Positions 52,213 through 61,651 of a DNA stretch of 64,000 bases are shown in pieces. Each line of letters starts with the position of its first letter. The stretch's first letter is position 1. Source of the stretch: Fasciolopsis buskii (lineage: Eukaryota > Platyhelminthes > Trematoda > Plagiorchiida > Fasciolidae); assembly GCA_008360955.1 (NCBI GenBank), contig LUCM01006057.1:194883-258882 (forward strand). Reading direction: 5' to 3'. Below the pieces are notes generated by a model, which was given only the letters and a program-made list of their open reading frames with translations, did no database searches and had not been told where the DNA came from. A program made the translations under genes and the position numbers.

Positions 52213-52800
52213 TCAGGAATTCTTATCTGTAAGCTGTAAGAGACGGGTAGATTTCGGATTGGTGCAACCACAGACCAGGTGAAAAAATAAGTGAGCGTGA
52301 ACACAGGCTTGATCTGAGTCCTCAGGGGTGGATAAGACCCCACTAGTAAGCAACGCCAAAGTGACCAATCGGTGTCCAACGCTGTGAAGTCCAAGGAGGA
52401 CACCAAATAGGCTGGGGCGTCTTTTATCACAAAAGTCAGTGTTCGCTAGGAACGGTCTGCGACAAACAGAGTAGTCGATTCGATTCAGTGGGAAAGTAAG
52501 TTGGTCTCTGATATACCTTTCTGCCTCATCCAACCAATCAAATCATGGCACTGAGATCATCTGTAACAATCACATCCATCAAAATAATCCGGGCAATTAC
52601 CGGTTGGATTCGCTATTGGCTTCAGGAGAGCATTCAGGACGACGGTAAAGTCAATGGATTACTGTTGACACATACAGAACCGTCTAAATGAACTACAGGA
52701 GAACGACTGTTGGCTAGAATCCAGTCTAACAGTGAGCGCTCGGCTCTCGTCATCAAAGTGTTTCGAATTCCAACATGACCATCAGCATTGGAAACCAAAA
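52213..52800 (-). pseudogene. broken RTE-like endonuclease domain
   Basis: Near 52790-52690 the - strand reads NTLMTRAERSLLDWILANSR, which matches the AEAAVLDWIPVNSRLC block of copy 1. Near 52533-52213 it reads CRRPFLANTDFCDKRRPS and, further on, STPEDSDQACVHAH. The latter corresponds to YVESDHALVRMR in copy 1, with the catalytic His of the SDH motif replaced by Gln. The middle of the domain, including the GDFN block, is not recognisable. Frameshifts separate the blocks. Confidence 0.6.
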
Positions 52801-52880
52801 ACCCTGACATGCGAGAGACCGAGATTACGTCTTGCCTATTAAGAGCGATTGTTGAATTGAGCTCGTGTATACACGTTTTA

Positions 52881-54293
52881 GTTCTAGCTAGAGCAACCCA
52901 ATTTCCTATATGCTATAGTATACAAAACGTTGAAGGTAGCCAGTGCAGTGAACATTCAGGCTTAAGCAGTACGTTCAATTCATGTCCTGTCCTCCCAGTT
53001 TCATTATCTTCAGATAAACCAACAGACACCCAATAACTCGTAACAGCTCGCATGGAAGAACGAATGCATGATTCCACCGCGGGGCTTTTCTTTGGGAACC
53101 CCAACCGGAACCTTCGACTAAAAGATTTGATGCATAAAACAGCCAAACGTTAACTAGGCAGGTGAAATTGAAAGAAACACCTATGCGGAAGCCTCCATGG
53201 ATCTATCCTTTCTCCTTGCACAATAAGCCAACCGCAGTACGGTGGTGTGGCTTCATTTGAGCTGGAGACTTCCGCCCAAGGCGACTGATATCTACTCAAT
53301 TAACTACGGCTATTTTCCTTACCGATGAGAGAAATTCCGAGTATTTCGCATTATCTTTCTCCACTAAGCTTTAGCCTAAAAACGGGATATTTTAGCCTTG
53401 ATCTATATCCTCTCATTCTCGATGCGCAAACTTTAACCGCATCACGCACCTTAATCGAAACAGACCAAAATAAATTGGAAAATTCTGAGGTCAACTAATG
53501 TTCACAAAGTTTGTTTTTTTCATACAAAGAGTGACATTTCAATCCTCGGTGAACAATTGGTGCTTGTACGATGGACGACCAGTCATGCTACTGGCCCCAA
53601 GATTTAGACTGTGCTCGTGTGATCCGACCATTGGACAAATCCTGTATGATTGCAGTACTTTCAGTAAATCAAAATTAAACATACTGGAAGCATCAAACAA
53701 ATTAAAATGCTAAAATGGCTTACATTTGAAATCTACTGAACCGTCAGGCTAAAAGAAACCGTAGGACGGGAGAAAACGAATTCGGTGTAATCGTGCATCC
53801 ATCTGATGAAGTGGCACATAGTTAAAGACAAAGATCACTGGAACAGCTGGTAGCCGCGCTGTTCTAGACTCTGAACAGCTGGATAGAAGTTCATTAAAAA
53901 CCTGTGTGCGATATCTACACTAGAAGTTATAGGTCAACAATTAGTAGAATAGTAATGACCATCTATCAATCGATCGGTGGATAACTTGTTGACCAATGAA
54001 CCTTCGAAACCCTTCTCCATCCTTTCGTTTAACTAACTTAGTGCACCTAGGGCCTGGTCGACTACATCACAAAAGTCTTCGATAAATTTGTTACTAAACT
54101 TCGTCCGGTAGGATACACGGGGAAACTTACCTCGGTGTCTGACATGGATGCGTTGAAAGTTTTAGGATAATTCACACAGCCGATGCAAGTGCAGCCCGAT
54201 TAGCACCCTCGGTTTGTTCATATTGCAACATTTGAAACGACCACAATGCTCAGCTGGAAGCTTAAGACAGTTTCAAATCATCAACTTTGGAAC
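52881..54293. other. gene-free stretch, possible LINE debris
   Basis: The - strand just above 52881 could hold the N-terminal end of the RTE-like copy 2, without clear motifs. The + strand frame at 53498-53713 includes RLCSCDPTIGQILYDCSTF, with a Cys pattern loosely like the C-terminal zinc-binding tail of some LINE proteins. That is suggestive only. Confidence 0.3.
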
Positions 54294-54626
54294 TAAAACC
54301 AAAGATGATATAATGTTAATAACAGCGTTGTTGGTAGATGTAATGCGCCAACGTTTCGACTACCGTGGGTAGTCTTTCTCAAGGCAAGTTTTACAATCAA
54401 AATTTGATTGTAAAACTTGCCTTGAGAAAGACTACCCACGGTAGTCGAAACGTTGGCGCATTACATCTACCAACAACGCTGTGTTATTAACATTATATCA
54501 TTCACAATAAAAACCAATACATGGCGCATCGATTTTTCGATACACTCCTTACGTCGTTTGGTCCGGATATTTACAAACTGGTTACCAATCGAATTGCTCT
54601 GGGAAAAAAGCTTAAAACCAAAGATG
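54294..54626 (+). mobile_element. palindromic GAAAC-hairpin element with target-site duplication
   Basis: A 305-bp insert (54308-54612) is flanked by an exact 14-bp direct repeat, TAAAACCAAAGATG (54294-54307 and 54613-54626), as expected of a target-site duplication. Most of the insert is an inverted repeat with about 95-bp arms around a centre at 54402. The arms are identical except for a 2-bp GT insertion on the right. Each arm holds GACTACC-CAC-GGTAGTC followed by GAAACGTTGG. After the right arm comes a unique tail (CAATACATGGCGCATCGATT and onward) shared with the 39.4-kb copy. The GTCGAAACGTTGG style recalls terminal repeats of Penelope-like elements; this is inference. It has no coding capacity. 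Confidence 0.75.
54304..54504. repeat. near-perfect 200-bp palindrome
   Basis: The left arm runs from 54304 to 54401 and the right arm from 54403 to 54504, with a single-base centre. The only difference in the inner 60-plus base pairs is none; towards the ends the right arm has two extra bases (CTGTGTTATT against CTGTTATT) and one mismatch. A transcript or extruded cruciform would be an almost uninterrupted hairpin. Confidence 0.9.
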
Positions 54627-54975
54627 TTGACCGGATTCCCCTAGTGAGTGACAACGTATCGTAACGACTCGAGTGCTTGAATTGCTGCTGTAATAATACC
54701 TCAACCAAAAAGCAAAGCCCATCAATACAAAATAGTTTCGCTGGCTAATAATCCAGCTAGCTAATTGATCTTTTGCAGAAGAAATTCGGGCTGAAAATTC
54801 ACATTTTCCAGAGTTGACTCGTACTGATGACGAAAACCTGGCGACCTTTGACTGTTTGTAAAAATGCTGGTGTAAAGCATATGTTTTTATTCTCGAAGAC
54901 TTTACCCTTCCGGTCAGCTACCGTTAGCGCTTCGGTAATTTCCTGCAAAACGATACCTTGTGTGGTTTTGTGGTC

Positions 54976-55055
54976 CCGTCACTGGCCAAGTGGTTAGTAT
55001 TTTGGGGTTGCTTGTGAATTTCTGGTTCAGTCCTGCCGGGTTCGATCCCTTGCGC
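54976..55055 (+). repeat. tRNA-derived sequence (SINE head or tRNA pseudogene)
   Basis: An A box (TGGCCAAGTGGTTAGTATT) and a B box (GGGTTCGATCCC) are both well kept, about 45 nt apart. The acceptor arms and the anticodon arm are not convincing. The sequence that follows (to about 55160) is not shared with the other tRNA-headed elements in the window, so this is either a different SINE family or a single relic. Confidence 0.5.
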
Positions 55056-55329
55056 ACTCGGTAGCCTACACTTCGTTACGATCCCACGTTGGTGCGGTAT
55101 GGAAGTGGCCTCAGTGCACAGAGTTGAATTGTGCGCAGCTATTGGACGACTGTTCTTCAGTGGGAGGTCAGATATTAAATTTTTCCCGCCGGCTTACTAT
55201 AAAAACGAACACATTTATTCATAAGGAGGACTTTGCTGTCAAACTTCCAGCAATACCAAGCGAGATGAGGTTATTTGAACATATTGTAACATCAACTGTG
55301 CCAATACAAAATGAAGTACGTGTTAGTAG

Positions 55330-55600
55330 AGGGAGATTGAATGTTTTAATGAAATAATTCACCATGTGATATCACCGTTCAACTCAACCATCAAGAAATC
55401 ATGGAAACACTGTACATCTGTTTCATCCTTGTTAGGAATCATCAGCAGTGATTACCCGCCGCGCCCGAACTGGGACGCGAACCGGGAATGAACGCCTTAG
55501 CCATTGCGGATAGGCCCTGAATGGCTTGTTGAACTTCATCACATGATGTTGCACCTATCCGTCACTGATTTGCACGGCCGTGGACCGCTCGCAACACTGA
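55330..55600 (-). mobile_element. ribozyme-bearing tRNA-derived SINE, copy 3
   Basis: This copy has the best B-box region of the four: CCCGGTTCGCGTCCCAGTTC on the - strand. Its A box is damaged by a short deletion (ATCCGCAATGGCTAAGGC). The hammerhead is intact. The 3' part through GGTGAATTATTTCAT to CATTCAATCTCCC matches copy 4. The ends are approximate, and the part upstream of the tRNA region is short. Confidence 0.8.
55407..55451 (-). ncRNA. type I hammerhead ribozyme in SINE copy 3
   Basis: Stem I TCACTG/CAGTGT forms five pairs plus an end mismatch. The core is CTGATGA, stem II TTCCT/AGGA with loop AACA, GAAA, and stem III ACA/TGT with loop GA. The cleavage-site A is at 55413. All core positions are canonical except the U-U first pair of stem II, shared by the whole family. 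Confidence 0.75.
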
Positions 55601-56739
55601 TTCGTGCTGGCCCCTCTTTATCTACCGGTGATACTGGACTAAGGACGAACAATTCTATTGACCATTCGCAATCAAAGTGATTCGCTGTGTTTAACGAATG
55701 GCACAGATTACTACCCTCATAAACGTGGAAGTCAGCTGTGTGACAACCTGATCTGTGCACTTTAACTGAACAAAACCGAGAAATGATCATGCATTACAAA
55801 AGCCGTTCCGTTGTTCGTGAGCATTCTACAGTACAACACATCCCTGGTTCGTGCTGACGTTTAGATATACACGACCGGTGCACATGTTCGAAGCCACATA
55901 CAATATTGAAACAATGTTTCCTCTAATAGACGGCCACTTATGTGTCAGGTCATCGTTTTGATTCGGAATTTTGTTGATATATTGAGGGGAAGAATCAACG
56001 GTTTCAGAAGTTTTCATCGCAGCGCCTTGAACTCAGCCACCAGGCCACAAAAAAGACTGTCCATTTATCGGGAGCCAATTTTTGTTCTATTTCTCTCTGT
56101 CGAGTACCACATGTGTTATTTGTTCTTACATTTAACCTCACGATCTTCTGCTAGTTGCTTTCGGTGCATTCCATTTTTATAAGTTAGTGCGAAAATAATT
56201 TTTCACGTGCACTATAGGTTCACTAAATCTGGGAGTAACCATGGTAATGCATACTGTTATCATGACGGAAATCGCAAAAATAAACAATACATTGTATTCG
56301 TCATTGATTTTACTCCACGTTAAAAACAATCATTTCGCACGCACACGAACAGATATACAAGTCTACGTTTACTCGACTTTTTTCCAGAAGGTGGTGAAAT
56401 GACACGTAATTAGAGACCAAACGAACTCTAGATGACATAATGGACCATGAAAGAAGTTTCCATAATTTGTTAGAAAATCTTATCATTACATACTCCACTC
56501 CCTTGTACTGGATTTGTCACCTGATTTATCTTCTTACCTTACGACACTGCTTAGTGTTTTCTCAAATCCATAACTGTCATTACCATACGTACCTTATGAA
56601 ATCCAGCTTTGAGCACCTAGGCGGCTCGTATTTGGCCCAACTCTCCGAACACTAATTCTATAAACTCATACGAAACCTTCTCAAAAAGAAGCTCCAGGAA
56701 TCATCGTAAACCACTTTGGTTGTCAGCCTGAAAAAATCG
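55601..56739. other. gene-free stretch, nothing recognised
   Basis: No recognised gene or repeat; short frames only. Confidence 0.4.

Positions 56740-56777
<38 letters not shown>
56740..56777. repeat. (AT)n microsatellite
   Basis: About 16 uninterrupted AT units plus flanking ATAC variants. Confidence 0.95.
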
Positions 56778-56779
<2 letters not shown>

Positions 56780-58067
56780 GCACAAATCTGAAGACAAACC
56801 ACATACAATCGGAACCACGGCGTAGGATGAAAACAATGGGCTAGAAGGAGAGAAAAAGAGATCACCATACATGGAAGTTATCCTATTCTCTATCCCCACG
56901 TCAACCCCCATCTCCTGGGATCCGTGATTCCTGTGTGCTTCATACTACCCGTTTGTCCAAACCGAGGTAGAGGGTTGACTAAGGAGACCCCATTCCGAGC
57001 CGCTGACCAAATAATCTAACCCACAAGGCGACAGGACGATCTTAGGGTCACGTAACTCGGTGACAACTGCGTGGAGATCCGTGCTTCCCTCCACCCAGCT
57101 TAATAATCACCATCATCCCCGTCACCGTACCTCTCAGTCTGAGCCAACAGGTCAAGTGGCTTCCCATTTGTGATTTACAGTTCATTACTGGAATATCGAA
57201 AATAATTTGTTCATAAATAAAAACCGCATTGAGTTTATTATTGTAACGGGATAGCTTTCCGATCAAAATGTGCAACGTCAAACTTCACGGAGATCTAAAC
57301 CGCATGTTTGATTGCACTACAGTTGGACTAAAATGCGGGAACTCAGTACGGATGACTTTTCAAGTAACGAGTGCTTTAAACTGCAATTCAATTTACGGAC
57401 TGTACACTAACCGAATTACGATGCTCAACAAACCGTTTGGGGAAAAGAATAATAGACGAAAAGAGAAATGGAAAAATAGACGTACCCGTAGGCCAATCGG
57501 GTCTTTCGATCACTTTAGACAAGGAACCGTTTCGACGAAACTAGTCAAAAGCAACTCTGCGTTACCCTGCGGACAGTCAACAGCAAAAACTGGATCGGAA
57601 TTGAATGCGACGAGTCGGGAGTTTAGGGGGTAGAGGACGGATTGATGAATCATGGGTAAGCCGTTTAGGATGACAACAATCCAACACAGTGTATCTCAGC
57701 AGAGGAAGATTTCCTAATGAAACTAACTGCGTCATGTGATAATGACCACAGTCAATCTGCATTATGATAACAAAGCTTCGATTTCCGGATATACTACTGT
57801 TTTTGTGGTTGTGTACCTAGAAACCGTTGAGCTTGCTGAACCGATAAGCCACCAGGATGAATCTATGGGAAAACAGCCGCTAAAGTGCGACTGAGGTGGA
57901 GATAATACAAATACATACCAAAACCAGATACTTTAACATACAATGCGAAATCCCTTAATTTTTAACCGAAACTGATGAACAGCAACCCAATGGGCGAACC
58001 CCAACTGAAAAAACGAAACGCTGCTCTAAGATGAGGTAAAGGGGACTGTGAAAGACTATAACTATAT
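56778..58067. other. gene-free stretch, nothing recognised
   Basis: The + strand frame at 57268-57633 (121 codons) is basic in its second half (KNNRRKEKWKNRRTRR) but matches no family I know. Its length is within chance expectation. Confidence 0.4.
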
Positions 58068-58153
58068 ATTTTAGTAGTAGGAGATTGAATGTTTACATGA
58101 AATAATTCACCATGTGATATCATCGCTCAACTCACCATAAAGAAACCATGGAA

Positions 58154-58198
58154 GCACTGTACAGCTGTTTCATCCTTGTTAGGAATCATCAGCAGTGC
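58154..58198 (-). ncRNA. type I hammerhead ribozyme in SINE copy 4
   Basis: All three stems are complete: stem I GCACTG/CAGTGC (6 perfect pairs), stem II TTCCT/AGGA with loop AACA, and mini stem III ACA/TGT with loop GC. The core strings CTGATGA and GAAA and the cleavage-site A (58160) are in place. Predicted cleavage is between 58160 and 58159. It would separate the tRNA-like part from the 3' tail of the SINE RNA. Very short stem III is typical of hammerheads in retrozymes and Penelope-like elements. Confidence 0.8.
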
Positions 58199-58204
58199 AT
58201 ATCC

Positions 58205-58270
58205 ACCGCGCCCGAACCCGGGACGAACGATTCTGAGTCGAACGCCTTAGCCATTACGCTACCGGGCAGG
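58205..58270 (-). repeat. tRNA-like pol III promoter region of SINE copy 4
   Basis: On the - strand this has an intact A box (TAGCGTAATGGCTAAGG) and GGGTTCGGGCG in place of the longer B-box region seen in copy 3. About ten bases appear deleted between the two GTTCG motifs. Confidence 0.65.
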
Positions 58271-58472
58271 CTGTGAACGGTTTGTTGAACTTCAGCACAT
58301 GATGTTGCACCTATCCGTCACTGATTTGCACGGTTACCCCTACTGATAGATGACTTCTCTGCAGGTAGCCTAAGTACAACGAAGGCTTTGGATATGACCT
58401 ACAGAGCTTGATTACTTGATACATTTTAGTAGTAGGTGAGTTGAGCGATATCACATGGTGAATTATTTCATA

Positions 58473-58476
<4 letters not shown>

Positions 58477-58508
<32 letters not shown>
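58477..58508. repeat. (AT)n microsatellite
   Basis: About 16 AT units directly beside SINE copy 4. Confidence 0.95.
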
Positions 58509-58509
<1 letters not shown>

Positions 58510-59439
58510 CACCTTTTACAAGTCTAACTTTAGAATCCATGGGTTTAGTGACCAAATGAGTGAACTTAATCTACGGCGACATAAATGACTGCCGAGAGTG
58601 AAGCGGCTAACGTAGACTTATGCGTAGACTTATGAGGCCCATAGGCGCCGACAGGAATACTTACGAACAATTTTTCTTAGTCCTTGGATTACAAATGCGT
58701 TACAAGTGAAACTTGGCATCTCGGTTTCTTTTTCTTCACGCTTGTGGCATTTCGTTAGTCCCGGGAATGTGCTCTGTATAATGATGAAACAATGAATTCG
58801 AAATTGACTGTGAACTGACCTCTTCAACAAGTAAGATATAATCCAGGTGGTTTGGAGGTAGTCATGGCAACATTTGAAATAACAATGATATAAACGCCTA
58901 GTGAATTCACGAGACAATAACGCACTCTCTGCTTCACAAAACAGTGACCATATTCGTTTAAGTATTACCCAATAACCGTTAATAATTAACAATCCAGTTA
59001 CAAAACGAAGGGGACACGCTGTCATTTCGATACGTTTTATTTACCATGGGACGACATTCTATTAGGGTGATCGCATAGGGAAATGACTGGCGTTGGGAGG
59101 ACTCCAACCAGAACTCCAGGACCAGGTCAGAGATCATGAACCGATTCGGAAAACTCCGCATTATCTTGGCCAAGGTTGCCAGCAAAAATTATCAGAACAC
59201 AGGGATAACAATGAATCGTTCATCCTTGAAAGTAAAACGTCCGTTAGAAGGCGCATCAACTGTCGCTCACTCTACTCTCAATTATTTCACGACTTCTGCA
59301 ACTCCGCTAAAATAGGCTCGATTTTTCGGAATAATCTTCAGTTTACCGGTCCTGATGGAACAATTTAATTTACCTTCCTTGTTTTTCTCTTACTGCATGC
59401 TTTCTCACGAGATACGTGCATCAGACAGCAGCGTACAAC
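58509..59439. other. gene-free stretch with a 12-bp tandem duplication
   Basis: CGTAGACTTATG occurs twice in tandem at 58611-58634. Both strands carry overlapping open frames near 58630-59368 (up to 131 codons) without recognisable domains. Confidence 0.4.
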
Positions 59440-60259
59440 AGATCAGTTAGGTAGATCGGCAATCATTACGCGGAAAGATGGGGAAGGGAGGCGAAAAAAG
59501 TCCCAAATGGTTAGGTGTGGTCATGCATCGAACGAAAGAGAAAACTGCTAGCATTCAAGTGGTAGCATAATCATCATAAATTTATTAACTTTCGAATAGC
59601 TATGCACGTTTGTATTGCAGAAAGATTTTCCCATTGAAAAAAACCGAATGACGATGTGAAAGAGGGGGACCTATTCTGAAAAAAGAAGGACATTGAAGAA
59701 ACCAAGAAAATTACACGGGACACAATAAATGTGAGCGTGATGCTGTGTTTCAATGAAACAAATCGACTGCAGTGAGCGAATGAGAAAAAATGTCGACAAA
59801 TGCGGAGATGAAGGAGAGGAAACTGAGAGGTATCGGGAATCAGTTTCATTATATTTAATTTTTCCATAATCCACTAATGGGCCAGTGTCAAGTGAAGACA
59901 AATGGAGTGCGGGCTCGCAGTTTGGAGGGGGAACCAGATGCATGTAGAGATGAGGATGTGAAAAATGCATTTCGGATAAAATAGTGTCTGACACTGGGAA
60001 TGAGACAAAATAAAAAAAGAAATAAAAGAGCAGAAAAATCATTTGTGAGGTCATAGAGTGGCAAAAATTGAGCTCAAATCAGCCCAAATGCGCCCAGAGA
60101 AAGCGAGTGGAGGATCGATTCACTGGTTTGAATTTTCTACAATAATAACAAGTATTGGTCAAGAAAAAAACAACAATCGGTAGTACATTGTGAGATGGTC
60201 AAAATCATCGAGGATGAGAAAATGAATTTCGAATAGTAAGAACGAACACGTCATGACGT

Positions 60260-60300
<41 letters not shown>

Positions 60301-60960
60301 CAAGTGTGCGTGCGAACAGGGCGATGCGGAAGCTGTGAACGGACTAAGAGCTGACCGCCAGTATTAGTTTTGGAATGCACGTGAAACAAAGCCCGTCGTA
60401 AAATTTCGGACAAAATAATCAGAAAGCAAAACTGAGACAGTAGTAAACCGTGTGGGCGATTCTAAATATATCCATTTAAATAAAGCGGGATGAGGTGGCA
60501 CGTACTGTGGCACTGGACAAAAAGAAAGACATGAAACCACAGAAAGAAGACCAATCAAAATGCCATGTTCACTAGGAGGTTGTCGGAGCGGGAACAGATC
60601 CGACAACTCAGTTCATGAGCAAACAGCAAACTGACAACCAGACGGGCCGGAATTAAGACCTAAACAATTTTATGAACGCAATGAGGAAGAGAGGTAACGA
60701 AGGGAGAAAAATCATCATTTTCTTGAGAGCGAAGAGCCCGAGTGACCGAATCAAAGTTTTGAAAGAAAAGAGGGCTTGAGTCTGAGTTGGAAAACACCGA
60801 GGACGGAACGGTGTAGCACTGGACGGTATTAGTTACGTTCGAGAAACGACAGGTAAACAAAAGAACCATCACAGCATCGCTTCTAAGGACGATGCGATGT
60901 TCATTAGATCGTCAAGTAGCGTTTTCGACCAATTCCAATCACGGGGACTAGGACACTTGT
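59440..60960. other. purine-rich (+ strand), strand-asymmetric block
   Basis: The + strand is rich in A and G over about 1.5 kb (runs such as GGGGAAGGGAGGCGAAAAAAG). The - strand is correspondingly pyrimidine-rich and carries five successive open frames of 70-127 codons between 59574 and 60872. Their translations are Phe/Leu/Ser/Pro-rich, as expected from a pyrimidine-rich strand, and no domain is visible. An (AT)n tract interrupts it at 60261. It may be an unrecognised repeat, a non-coding transcript or simply a compositional island. Confidence 0.4.
60261..60297. repeat. (AT)n microsatellite
   Basis: About 18 uninterrupted AT units within the purine-rich block. Confidence 0.95.
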
Positions 60961-61597
60961 CAATAGCGGTCGAGATCGAGGTCGCGACATACGGCGTACC
61001 ATATCAGCAGATCACAACAAACCTTCTGATTGGAGAGCATTTCATGTACTCAAATCATCCAACTGAAAGGAAATAAAAATCGGAACATTTATATTCAACA
61101 AACTTTGCCGAATAAACAAAAAAAAACGGAACGTCTCAGGAAATCCGATATAATGCTACGTACTCCCTGAACATAGTGATTTTATCATCCATGAAAATAT
61201 TATAGACTGTGAATTGCACAGTCGTACAACTCTCGCAACTGGTGATCGTAAAAATGATACAAATATGATCCCCCAGTACTGACCACCACCTAATGATAAA
61301 TAGCGAATGCACCAACGAGTGAAAACTACTCTAACGAAGATATTCTAATACATAATAGAAAACTGCTGGTTATTTTCGCAGATGAATTTCTGCAGTAGTG
61401 AAACATTATATTCGTTTCACTGGCGAAATCGATATCAGCGACTGTCGGAAGGTACTTCTAAATCACCTTTCATTCACCGCTGTCAACAGGTTGCTCGGGT
61501 AGCAAACTCCAACCCTATTCCGACCAGCGCGCTTAATTGGACACGGGTTAAACTGGAACTAGACTAACTTGGTGGTGAAACTGGCGTGATCCGACAG

Positions 61598-61651
61598 TAT
61601 AATAATATATAGCAATAATAATAATATATAGTATAATAATAATAATAATAA
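61598..61651. repeat. imperfect (TAA)n microsatellite
   Basis: TAA/ATA units interrupted by TATATAG segments, ending in about six clean units before AACGTGACC. A weak tRNA-like stretch (GTGCCAAAATGG followed later by GAGTTGCCGATTCG) begins right after it at about 61660, so the tract could be the tail of a short retroelement. Confidence 0.85.

Larger units (their letters stand above)
51390..52880 (-). mobile_element. RTE/SR2-like LINE fragment, copy 2 (endonuclease to early RT)
   Basis: This is a second relic of the same kind as the element at 34998-36344, but it reaches into the reverse transcriptase. In - strand order: endonuclease N-terminal half (about 52880-52600), endonuclease C-terminal half (about 52533-52213), linker (52046-51700) and the first RT blocks (51690-51400). 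Nearly every block lies in a different frame, so it is much older than copy 1. The 3' part of the RT is not visible. Confidence 0.7.
58068..58472 (-). mobile_element. ribozyme-bearing tRNA-derived SINE, copy 4, with flanking repeats
   Basis: This is the most complete copy. On the - strand it holds the upstream part (CCAAAGCCTTCGTTG, then GAGAAGTCATCTATCAGTAG), the tRNA-like region with a good A box (TAGCGTAATGGCTAAGG), an intact hammerhead and the 3' part. A 14-bp direct repeat, ATTTTAGTAGTAGG, lies at 58068-58081 and 58424-58437. It could be a target-site duplication. The outer sequences 58097-58136 and 58435-58471 are also inverted repeats of each other, differing by a 3-bp gap. An (AT)n tract starts five bases further on. 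Confidence 0.8.

Noticed and set aside
54304..54504. CRISPR-like or bacterial terminator hairpin
   Set aside because: There is a single palindrome, no repeat-spacer array, and the sequence context is eukaryotic transposable DNA with a target-site duplication.
57268..57633. A basic 121-residue protein
   Set aside because: The basic run comes from an A-rich segment; no family resemblance and no splice or start context.
59671..60054. A secreted or membrane protein on the - strand (Phe/Leu-rich start)
   Set aside because: The hydrophobic composition is a direct result of the pyrimidine-rich strand; neighbouring frames show the same bias.
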